DNA from: Bolinopsis microptera
Taxonomy: Eukaryota; Ctenophora; Tentaculata; Lobata; Bolinopsidae
Assembly (NCBI RefSeq): GCF_026151205.1
Contig: NC_087084.1
Location: 15,843,337-15,907,336 of the forward strand
DNA: 64,000 nucleotides
Direction: 5' to 3'
A program made the translations under genes and the position numbers. Positions 1 through 9,800 of the stretch are shown one piece after another; position 1 is the first letter of the stretch; each line of letters begins with the position of its first letter. Under the pieces are notes generated by a model. It made no database searches. It was not told the DNA's origin and saw only the letters and a list, made by a program, of their open reading frames with translations.

Positions 1-59
1 CGTGGTTACCATTAGCCCCCGGTTACCCTTTTAGTGATGGTTCCCAGGGTTCCATTAGT

Positions 60-160
60 CCCCTGGTTCCCATGTTGTGAGGTTACCATGGTTACCATTA
101 GCTCACCTGGTTAGCCATGTTAGTGATGGTTACCGTGGTTACCATTAGCTCACCTGGTTA
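60..160. repeat. Duplicated exon-donor junction
   Basis: The donor junction at 154 (plus-strand text TTAGCTCACCTGGTTAGCC) occurs a second time at about 97-115, and further copies of GGTTACCAT-type text flank it. The duplicated piece includes exon bases and the GT donor, so the intron begins as a tandem copy of the junction. Confidence 0.55.
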
Positions 161-1101
161 GCCATGTCCTTGGTTTTGAATCTAATTCCCATAGTTTCAC
201 TGAAGGCCTCATCTACCATACGAACGAAGGTTTCTTGTCGGGACACCTTGAGAGAAGCTAAAATCCTCATCTCTATCTTCAGCTTCTCATCTGGAGGGAG
301 ATATTACAACATAATACTAACTGTAACCATGGTAACTTCTCATCTGGAGAGAGAGGTTTTGTGAAGCTTCTCTTACATCAATACTGGACAACATAATACG
401 ATGTAATCTTTAATCTTTTATGTAATCTTCCTCCATATACAATACACCCTTTATTATTGTCTTATCAGGAAATAGTACGTAGGACTAGTTAGATAATAGG
501 ATAATAGCAGGTTCTAACACTATTACAAAAGTATTATAAAAGCACACAAATATCTAACCCTGGTATGTAACCATGGTAACTAACCCTGATAAGCCCACAC
601 CCTGTAGACGAGTTCGTGTTTGTTCTGCACCTTGACCAGCTGTACGGAGAGAAAGGTTAGCTGTTTACTAGGTTACTAGCTGGTTACTAGGTTACTAGCT
701 GGTTACTAGGTTACTAGCTGGTTACAAGTTTACTAGCTGGTTACTAGGTTACTAGCTGGTTACTAGGTTACTAGCTGGTTACTAGGTTACTAGCTGGTTA
801 CTAGGTTACTAGCTGGTTACAAGGTTACTAGCTGGTTACTAGGTTACTAGCTGGTTACTAGGTTACTAGCTGGTTACTAGGTTACTAGCTGGTTACTAGG
901 TTACTAGCTGGTTACTAGGTTACTAGCTGGTTACTAGGTTACTAGCTGGTTACTAGGTTACTAGCTGGTGACTAGCTGGTTACTAGCTGGTTACTAGGTT
1001 ACTAACCTGTACGGAGAGGAAGGTCCGAGCTAGAGGTAGCCACTTCTTCTCCTCCCTCTCAAACATACCCCGGTATAAAGCCCTAGCACGTGCGTCATGT
1101 C
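154..1101 (-). CDS. Unrecognised multi-exon gene, 3' part missing (three exons seen)
   Basis: Three exons join in phase on the minus strand: 1007-1101, 585-639 and 154-290. All junctions are GT-AG: acceptor TTATAG at 1102, donors GTTAGT below 1007 and below 585, donor GTGAGC below 154. Together they encode 95 residues. The peptide is charged and helical-looking, with FEREEKKWLPLARTFLSVQ in the first exon and KLKIEMRILASLKVSRQE in the third. I recognise no family or motif. The gene continues past the left edge, and its start is not visible: the first exon opens at an acceptor. The last 12 nt of exon 1007-1101 (CTCTCCGTACAG) equal the 12 nt ending the next intron, so that intron lies between copies of one junction. 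Exon structure is well supported by frame and splice sites; function is unknown. Confidence 0.6.
664..1004. repeat. 19-bp intronic minisatellite (GGTTACTAGCT GGTTACTA)
   Basis: About 18 near-perfect copies of a 19-bp unit fill almost the whole intron between exons 585-639 and 1007-1101. The same unit recurs in the adhesion GPCR introns at 15165-15360, 15690-15740, 15918-15995 and 16455-16545, so it is a dispersed minisatellite family. Confidence 0.85.
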
Positions 1102-1585
1102 CTATAACAGGTGGGTCATGTCCCTTTACTTACTGTTTATAATATATGGTTAGGAGGATTTAGTAAATAAGGGTGCGAGCAAATCCGTACAGTTTCTATT
1201 TAAAAGAGATGTGTAAAGAATAAATTACACTCATAGTTACCATAGTAACACACTCATAGGTTCAAATTAAATGTTTAATTTTTGAATAACGATAAAAGAG
1301 TATTTTAACTATTACTGAAACCATTTAAGTACATCACAATATCAAAGTACCACCTAACGAGAGCTCAGCTCCAACAAGAGTAGACAATATAACGAGCCGG
1401 TTTGTTTACTTCCTCGTAAAAGTCTTCTTTAAGCTGGGTAGGTAGGACTACATACTATATACAGTATAGTATACTGTATACTGTATACTATATTATAGTA
1501 GCAGTACTGTATACTATACTGTATATTATATAGTGTATACTAGTAGTAGTACTGTAGGACTACATACTATTTACTATGTTATAAC
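1102..1585. other. AT-rich stretch with TA palindromes, no gene seen
   Basis: I see no supportable exon here. At 1445-1570 there is dense self-complementary TA-rich sequence (TATACAGTATAGTATACTG and relatives) flanked by two copies of TAGGACTACATACTAT, so it could extrude as a cruciform. A short minus-strand frame near 1360-1430 has no consistent splice phase with the gene at 154-1101. Confidence 0.5.
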
Positions 1586-1667
1586 CAGTGCAATAAGTTT
1601 ATAATCGCACCGACTATGTTGATATAATTTGTTCTCAAAACAATGCGATTATAAACTAATTGCACTG
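1586..1667. repeat. 24-bp inverted repeat, hairpin with 34-nt loop
   Basis: Arms at 1586-1609 and 1644-1667 are reverse complements with one mismatch (left arm starts CAGTGCAATAAGTTTATAAT). The loop is 34 nt. It could be a small MITE remnant or a transcribed hairpin; nothing else supports a microRNA. Confidence 0.7.
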
Positions 1668-1848
1668 TTTTGAAAGCACCGAGCAGCTGATATTTTGATT
1701 TCAACAATTGAATTGGCGGGCACACGATCCGTTTCATGATATGTATAAAACAATGCCAATCTAATGCATTATAATACATTTCCATGGAACTATTAAATGT
1801 TATTGTACCACCCCACAGGGCACCGAACAATCAACTTTCATAATAAAG

Positions 1849-4800
1849 GGGGGGGTGACATGTCTCCAATGTCTCCCGCACCTTATCTTTTCGAAAAAGA
1901 CAAAGACATTGGAGACATTGGAGACATTGGAGACATTGGAGACACAGCTTTTGGAGACATTGGAGACATTGGGGACATTTGGGACATTGGGGACATTAGA
2001 GACACAGCTTTTGGAGACATTGGAGACATTGGAGACACAGCTTTTGGAGACTCCTCCTCCTCCTCCTCTTCCTCCTCCTCCTCCTCTTCCTCCTCCTCCT
2101 CCTCCTCCTCCTCCTCCTCCTCCTCCTCCTCCTCCTCCTCCTCCTCCTCCTCCTCAGTCCTCCTCAGTCGTTCTCCTCCTCCTCCTGAGTCCTCCTACTC
2201 CTCTTCATCCTCCTCCTCTTCCTCCTCAATCATCAGTCCTCCTCCTCAGTCCTCCTCCTCATCCTTCTCGTCAGTCTTCCTCCTCCTCCTCAGTCCTCCC
2301 CAAGTCCCCCTCCTTCTCAGTCCTCCCCCAGTCCCCCTCCTCCTATTCAGTCCTCATCCTCCTCCTCCTCAGTTCTCCTCAGTCCTCCTCCTTCTCAGTC
2401 CTCCTCCTGAGTCCTCTTCCTGAGTCCTCCTCCTGAGTCCTCCTCCTGAGTCCTCCTCCTCTTCCTGAGTCCTCCTCCTCCTAGGTCCTCCTCCTTCTCC
2501 TCCTCCTCCTCCTCCTCCTCAGTCCTTCTCCTCCTCCTCCTCCCTCTCAGTCATCCTCCTCAGTCATCCTCCTCAGCCATCCTCCTCAGCCGTCCTCCTC
2601 AGCCATCCTCATCAGTACTCCTCAGTTCTCCTCCTCAGTCCTCATCCTCCTCCTCAGTCCTCCCCAGTCCCCCTCCTCCTCCCATTCACTCCTCCTCCTC
2701 CTCCTCAGTTTTCCTGAGTCTTCCTCCTGAGTCCTCCTCCTCCTCCTGAGTCCTCCTCCTGGGTCCTCCTCCTCCTAGGTCCTCCTCCTTCTCCTCCTCA
2801 GTCCTTCTCCTCCTCAGTCCTTCTCCTCCTCCTCCTCAGTCCTCCTCCTCCCTCTCAGTCATCCTCCTCAGCCATCCTCCTCCTCCTCCTCAGTCCTCAT
2901 CCTCATCCTCCTCTTCAGTCCTTCTCCTCCTGGGTCCTCTTCCTCCTCTTCATCCTCCTCCTCTTCCTCCTCAGTCTTCAGTCCTCCTCCTCATCCTTCT
3001 CGTCAGTCATTCTCCTCCTCAGTCCTCCCCAGTCCCCCTCCTCCTCCTATTCAGTCCTCCTCCTCCTCCTCCTCAGTTCTCCTCAGTCCTCCTCCTTCTC
3101 ATTCCTCCTAAGTCCTCCTCCTCAGTCCTCCCCTCTTCCTCCTGAGTCCTCCTCCTGGTTCATCCTCCTCCTAGTTCCTCCACCTTCTCCTTCTCCTCCT
3201 CAGTCCTTCTCCTCCTCCTCCTCCTCAGTCATCCTCTTCAGTACTCCTCAGTCCTCCTCCTTCTCAGTCCTCCTCCTTCTCAGTCCTCCTCAGTCCTCTT
3301 CCTGAGTTCTCCTCCTCCTCCTCCTCCTCAGTCCTCCTTCTGGGTCCTCCTCCTCCTAGGTCCTCCCCCTCCTCCTCCTATTCACTCCTCAGTTTTCCTG
3401 AGTCCTTCTCCTGAGTCCTCCTCCTGAGTCCTCCTCCTGGGTCCTCCTTCTCCTAGGTCCTCCTCCTTCTCCTCCTCAGTCCTTCTCCTCCTCCTCCTCA
3501 GTCCTCCTCCTCCTCCCTCTCAGTCATCCTCCTCAGCCATCCTCCTCAGTCCTCCTCCTCAGTCCTCATCCTCATCGTCCTCTTCAGTCCTCCTCCTCCT
3601 GGGTCCTCTTCCTCCTCTTCATCCTCCTCCTCAGTCCTCAGTCCTCAGTCCTCCTCCTCATCCTTTTCGTCAGTCCTCCTCCTCCTCACTCCTCCCCAGT
3701 CCCCCTCCTCCTCCTATTCAGTCCTCCTCCTCCTCCTCAGTTCTCCTCAGTCCTCCTCTTTCTCATTCCTCCTAAGTCCTCCTCCTGAGTCCTCCTCCTC
3801 TTCCTCCTGAGTCCTCCTCTTGGTTCATCCTCCTCCTAGTTCCTCCACCTTCTCCTTCTCCTCCTCAGTCCTTCTCCTCCTCCTCCTCCTCCTCAGTCAT
3901 CCTCTTCAGTACTCCTGAGTCCTCCTCCTTCTCAGTCCTCCTCAGTCCTTTTCCTGAGTTCTCCTCCTCCTCCTCCTGAGTCCTCCTTCTGGATCCTCCT
4001 CCTAGGTCCTCCTCCTTCTCCTCCTCAGTCCTACTCCTCCTCCTCAGTCCTCTTCCTCCTCCTCCTCCTCCTCCCTCTCAGTCATCCTCCTCAGCCATCC
4101 TTCTCAGCCATCCTCCTCAGCCATCCTCCTCAGTCCTCCTCAGTCCTCATCCCTCCTCCTCCTGGGTCTTCCTCCTCTTCATCCTCCTCAGTCCTCCTCC
4201 TCATCCTTCTCGTCAGTCTTCTTCATCCTCAGTCCTCCCCCAGTCCCCTCCTCCTTCTCCTATTCAGTCCTCCTCCTCCTCAGTTTTCCTCAGTCCTCTT
4301 CCTTTTCAGTCCTCCTGAGTCCTCCTCCTCCTCTTCCTCCTGAGTCCTCCTCCTGGGTCCTCATCCTCCTAGGTCCTCCTCCTTCTCCTTCTCAGTCATT
4401 GTTCTCCTCCTCCTCCCTCTCAGTCATCCTCCTCAGTCATCCTCCTCAGCCATCCTCCTGAGTCCTCTTTCTGAGTCCTCCTCCTCCTCCTCCTGAGTCC
4501 TCCTCCTGGGTCCTCCTCCTCCTGGGTCCTCCTCCTCCTAGGTCCTCCTCCTCAGTCATCCTCCTCAGCCATCCTCCTCAGCCATCCTCCACAGCCATCC
4601 TCCTCAGCCATCCTCCTCAGTACTCCTCAGTCCTCCTCCTTCTCAGTCCTCCTCAGTCCTCTTCCTGAGTCCTCATCCTCCTCCTTCTCCTCCTGAGTCC
4701 TCCTCCTGGGTCATCCTCCTCCTAGATCCTCCTCCTTCTCCAATCATACATCTACGTCTCCAGTGTCTCCAATGTCTCCAATGTCTCCAAAAGCTTTGTC

Positions 4801-4958
4801 TCCAATGTCTCCAATGTCCCCAATGTCTCCAATGTCTCCAATGTCTCCAAAAGCTGTGTCTCCAATGTCTCCAATGTCTCCAGGACATGTCTCTGCACCC
4901 TATCTTTTCAAAAAAGACAAAAGACATTGGAGACATTGGAGACATGTCACCCCCCCCC
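1849..4958. mobile_element. 3.1-kb terminal-inverted-repeat element filled with TCC-rich sequence
   Basis: Both ends read G7-9 TGACATGTCTCC inward (1849 onward, and reverse-complemented up to 4958). The heptamer AATAAAG flanks both sides (1842-1848 and 4959-4965), though the last G of the left copy is also part of the G run. Inside each end lies an array of the 9-mer GGAGACATT with CAGCTTTT interruptions, inverted between the ends. A sub-block (GCACC-TATCTTTTC followed by AAAAAGACAAA) is in direct orientation at 1880-1910 and 4896-4921. The 2.7-kb middle (about 2050-4745) is TCC-rich polypyrimidine with CAGTCC/GAGTCC interruptions. No transposase frame is seen, so it would be non-autonomous. 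Long frames across it are repeat translation only. Confidence 0.65.
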
Positions 4959-4965
4959 AATAAAG

Positions 4966-5242
4966 AGACAACTACGCCTCAGGGTCTCGGAGCACTGAAT
5001 ACGTTGGCACACGCCATGTATATGCTTGAAGATGATTCGTTCTGGTGACTCGTACGCAGTGGTCACGTGAACCTACCATTTCGACGAATTACTGTCACGT
5101 GACACCCCGTATTACTGATTTCGAGGAATAACTGTCACGTGACACACTGATAAGGAGATTAGCCCCCGACACCGTGAGAAATCTGCCCTTGCCTCATGAT
5201 CTTCAGGGTACTGATTTCATAGTTTAGGCAAAATTCTTCAGG
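4966..5242. other. Short spacer with duplicated CACGTG block, no gene seen
   Basis: A roughly 50-bp block with the shared core CTGTCACGTGACAC is present twice between 5075 and 5150, so it carries two CACGTG E-box palindromes; a third CACGTG lies at about 5065. No exon is supported. Confidence 0.45.
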
Positions 5243-5680
5243 GTACTTCAGGGCTCAGTACAGTGGCCGGTGGGCTCAGTACAGTGGCCGGTGGGCTCAG
5301 TGCAGTGGCCGGTGGGCTCAGTGCAGTGGCCGGTGGGCTCAGTACAGTGGCCGGTGGGCTCAGTACAGTGGCCGGTGGGCTCAGTACAGTGGCCGGTGGG
5401 CTCAGTACAGTGGCCGGTGGGCTCAGTACAGTGGCCGGTGGGCTCAGTACAGTGGCCGGTGGGCTCAGTACAGTGGCCGGTGGGCTCAGTACAGTGGCCG
5501 GTGGGCTCAGTACAGTGGCCGGTGGGCTCAGTACAGTGGCCGGTGGGCTCAGTACAGTGGCCGGTGGGCTCAGTACAGTGGCCGGTGGGCTCAGTACAGT
5601 GGCCGGGGGGCTCAGTAAAGTGGCCGGTGGGCTCAGTACAGTGGCCGGTGCGCTCAGTACAGTGGCCGGTGGCGTAACGT
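5243..5680. repeat. 21-bp minisatellite, about 20 copies
   Basis: The unit GGCTCAGTACAGTGGCCGGTG is nearly perfect across the array. Because 21 is a multiple of three, both strands stay open and yield heptapeptide repeats (LSTVAGG on plus, PPATVLS on minus). There is no evidence that either is translated. Confidence 0.9.
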
Positions 5681-6884
5681 TGCTTGTTATAGCTATGGGT
5701 TTTAACAAGAATAAACGTTAACTGACTAAAAGTGTGTAACTTATAATGCTCTTACATTAAAACATTAAGCACACTAACATGCTCTACTCTCCAAAGCCTC
5801 CCACTTAATGCACCCTCCGTGCTCACTGTTAATTACTTAATAGCAGCTCACATCTGTATTTAATCTGTATTTAATTGCTTATTCATGACTTCCTAATCGT
5901 TATAGAGAGTTAAGATAAGCGAGGTGCCGGAAAAGCCTGAGTAGCAGCTCACATCTGTAGTTATTAGCTAGACTTACTAAGTTATCAATCACTCAGGGTG
6001 TGTTAAACATTAGTAGGACTCTAGTGTGTGTAAAACAGAGGTGTACAAGATAAAGAGACATACAAACATACGGACATACGAACAGACAGACAGAAGGACG
6101 GAAGGACGGACAGAAAGAAAGACGGACAGAAGCTGAAAGAAAGACGGAATGACGGACAGAAAGAAAGACGGATAGACGATTAGACGGAAAGAATAAAATG
6201 ACGGAAAGACGGTCAGATATACGAAAAGACTGATAGACGGACAGACAGTCAGACGAACAGACGGACAGACATTCAGACATTCAGACGGATAGACGGAAGG
6301 AGCAAAAGGACAGAAGGACGGACAGACGGAAGGACGGATAGGCGGATAGACGGAAAGAGCCACAATTTTGATTTTGCAGCAGCTGTGAAATTGACTTAGC
6401 GTAATATAGTTATACTATTATCCACCTACTTAGTACTTAATTTTGAATTGAAAAGTAAAATACTACTGTTAAACCCAGAATATTCAAATATATCATATCA
6501 TTCAAATATATCATTGTCATAATGCGTCATGAAATATAATTGAAAATAGTCGTCAAATTATTATTGACGAACATAAAGATTAAATTATAACTAAACACTA
6601 AAAACACATGAATTAAAAATAAAATCGTATTAACCTTTATGAAGGTTCGATACTATAAAAATGGTTATTTAAACTATTAACTCTTTCGATAAGCTAAGTT
6701 AATAATTTGCTTCCTTCAATAACTTAATTAAGTTAATAATTTGCTTTCTTCAATAACTTAATAAAAATAACTGATTTAAAAACATTTCCTTGCGGACTAT
6801 TCGATCAGAATAGCAAAGCTATTGTCCTATTGTTTATTAAAGTCTGTTTAATTTAATATAAATCAACTAAAAAGTATTCAGTCT
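5681..6884. other. AT-rich intergenic DNA with a degenerate GACGGA repeat
   Basis: 6050-6355 is a purine-rich degenerate array of GACGGA/CAGAAA words. The rest is AT-rich, including near-duplicate text at 6695-6765 (AAGTTAATAATTTGCTT twice). This is the 3' flank of the adhesion GPCR gene, whose stop codon is at 6885-6887. No other exon is supported. Confidence 0.5.
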
Positions 6885-9800
6885 TTAAAGATTAGCGTTA
6901 TCGTCCTTCTTGGCGGGAAACTCTGCCGCGTTAGAGTAAGTGTGGTCTGCTTCCTGTTTGCTGGTTGAAGCGTTAGCGTATACATTAGTTGCAGTGCTCG
7001 CTCCACCGCCTGATTTGGGAGCAGCAGCTGTGTTCATTCCTAACTTCTCTAGCCAGAAACTCTTTACTCCGTCGTTAAGGAGGACGTAGAATACGAATAC
7101 GAATATCCCCTGAAGTGGATACGTTAGTTGTCATAGTAACCCTGTTAGTTTCAGTGTTTTAAAAAAGGAAGTCAAGCTTAATTTAAATTAATAAAATAAT
7201 GTCTAATTTAGAATATTGAAAAAGTACTACAGGTAAGCAGGGGATTTACCTGAGAAGCGTTGAATACGATGAAGAGATACTGAAGTGTGATCTGCAGACC
7301 GGGAGCGGGAATGTTCATGAAAACTCCTAATACCCACCCTGTACCCAGCAGCACCATCACTCCCACTGCTGCCTTCATCTGTCTCTGTAGGGGGGGCAGG
7401 GTTAGAATCACCATAGCAATAGGAAATATTGTTATTTTAGTTAACTACTTAAACCACTTATACTTTATCAATGTGAGCATGAGAACGTCTGATTTATAAA
7501 TCCTAATAATGAGTGACTAACTAACCATTAATTGTTCATTATCACTAAGAATGAGTGACTAACTAACCATTAATTGTTCTTTATCACTGAGATTGGCGTT
7601 CTTTGAGTTTCTGATGACTTTGAGGACGAGCCCGAAGAAGACGAGGTTCACTATGATTGCAAGGATAAGAGGGCCGAAGAAGAGCGCGTAGAAGTTTATT
7701 GTCCCTGGCTTAAGGAAACACCTGAAATAATAATTCAGTTAGTTTCTATGGAAATATCGATTTAAAACTTGCATAGTTAAGTTGATCAAGAAGACAATTA
7801 ATTTGGTGAAATTAACACTCAGATGTGTCAGAAGTTATGTAAGTTATGTAAGTTATGTAAGTTATGTAAATTATGTAAGTTATATAAGTAATGTAAGTTA
7901 TGTAAGTTATGTAAGTTATGTAAGTTATGTAAATTATGTAAGTTATGTAAGTTATGTAAGTTATATAAGTTATTTAAGTTATTTAAGTTATATAAGTTAT
8001 GTAAGTTATGTAAGTTATGTAAGTTATGTAAGTTATTTAAGTTATTTAAGTTATATAAGTTATGTAAGTTATTTAAGTTATATAAGTTATGTAAGTTATT
8101 TAAGTTATTTAAGTTATGTAAGTTATGTAAGTTATTTAAGTTATGTAAGTTATGTAAGTTATTTAAGTTATGTAAGATACGAGTAAGTCTCTAAGATTAC
8201 TCACATTGTCTCAGCCATGTACTGGTGATCAACTACCTCCACACCTCCCACGGTGATCTTCTTGGTGAAAGCGAAGTAGCCGGCTAATGGAAACACTATT
8301 GGTACTCCTGAAGAGATAGAACTGGTTAAGAATATCACATACACTTAGTTACCACCTAGTTACCACCTAGTTACCACCTAGTTACCACTTAGTTACCAGC
8401 TATTGGAATTAACAATATTGGTACTCCTGAAGAGAGAGAACTGGTTAAGAATATCACATACTTTACTACTTTACTACTACAGATATGGGAGTTAATTAAT
8501 TAGATATATCCACTGGACATTCTCAGCCAAGCTCATGGAGGAAAACATAAAGCGAACTATTGTAGTGATTCCACAAACTAACCGTACGCTACAAGGTTGA
8601 ATTTGAGCATGTAGTTGGAGATGTGAGATCCGAATACTTGTACCAGAGAGAGGTACATGAGGAATCCTTCAATCATAGTCCACATGAAGACTACTAGCCA
8701 CATGTAGTGTTGTAGCATCGTGTACACTGCGCAACCTATACTCTTCTGAAAACAACACCTTTTTAACACCTTTACTACACCTACACTGCACAACCTATAC
8801 TCTTCTGAAAACAACACCTTTTTAACACCTTTACTACACCTTACACTGCGCAACCTATACTCTTCTGAAAACAACACCTTTTTAACACCTTTATTACACC
8901 TTACACTGCGCAACCTATACTCTTCTGAAAACAACACCTTTATAGCAACTTTACTACACCTTTACTACACCTTACTACACCTTACACGGCGCAACCTATA
9001 CTCTTCTGAAAACAACACCTTTTTAACACCTTTACTACACCTACACTGCGCAACCTATACTCTTCTGAAAACAACACCTTTTTAGCACATTTACTACACC
9101 TACACTGCGCAACCTATACTCTTCTGAAAACAACACCTTTTTAATACCTTTACTACACCTTACACTGCGCAACCTATACTCTTCTGAAAACAACACCTTT
9201 TTAACACCTTTACTACACCTTGCACTGCGCAACCTATACTTTTCTGAAAACAACACCTTTTTAACACCTTTACTACACCTTACACTGCGCAACCTATACT
9301 CTTCTGAAAACAACACCTTTTTAACACCTTTACTACACCTTACACTGCGCAACCTATACTCTTCTGAAAACAACACCTTTTTAACACCTTTACTACACCT
9401 TACACTGCGCAACCTATACTCTTCTGAAAACAACACCTTTTTAACACCTTTACTACACCTTACACTGCGCAACCTATACTTTTCTGAAAAGAACATTTTT
9501 TAAACATCTTTACTACACAATCTAAACTCTTCTGAAAACAACACCTTTTTAACACATTTACTACACCTTACACTGCGCAACATATACTCTTCTGAAAACA
9601 ACACCTTTTTAACACCTTTACTACACCTTACACTGCGCAACCTATACTTTTCTGAAAACAACACCTTTTTAACACCTTTACTACACCTTACACTGTGCAA
9701 CCTATACTCTTCTGAAAACAACATCTTTTTAACACCTTTACTACACCTTACACTGGGCAACCTATACTTTTCTGAAAACAACATTTTTCTAACACCTTAC

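Noticed and set aside
1579-1830. 83-codon minus-strand frame
   Set aside because: It spans the hairpin and the edge of the repeat element, with no recognisable motif or splice support.
1797-2436. Long plus-strand frames rich in serine, proline and GDI repeats
   Set aside because: They are translations of the 9-mer array and TCC-rich core of the repeat element; no splice or codon evidence.
5238-5721. Open frames on both strands with heptapeptide repeats
   Set aside because: The 21-bp minisatellite keeps all frames open by arithmetic; no start context or flanking coding sequence.
6000-6363. Cysteine/serine-rich minus-strand frames of about 100 codons
   Set aside because: They translate the degenerate GACGGA repeat in two frames; no support as genes.
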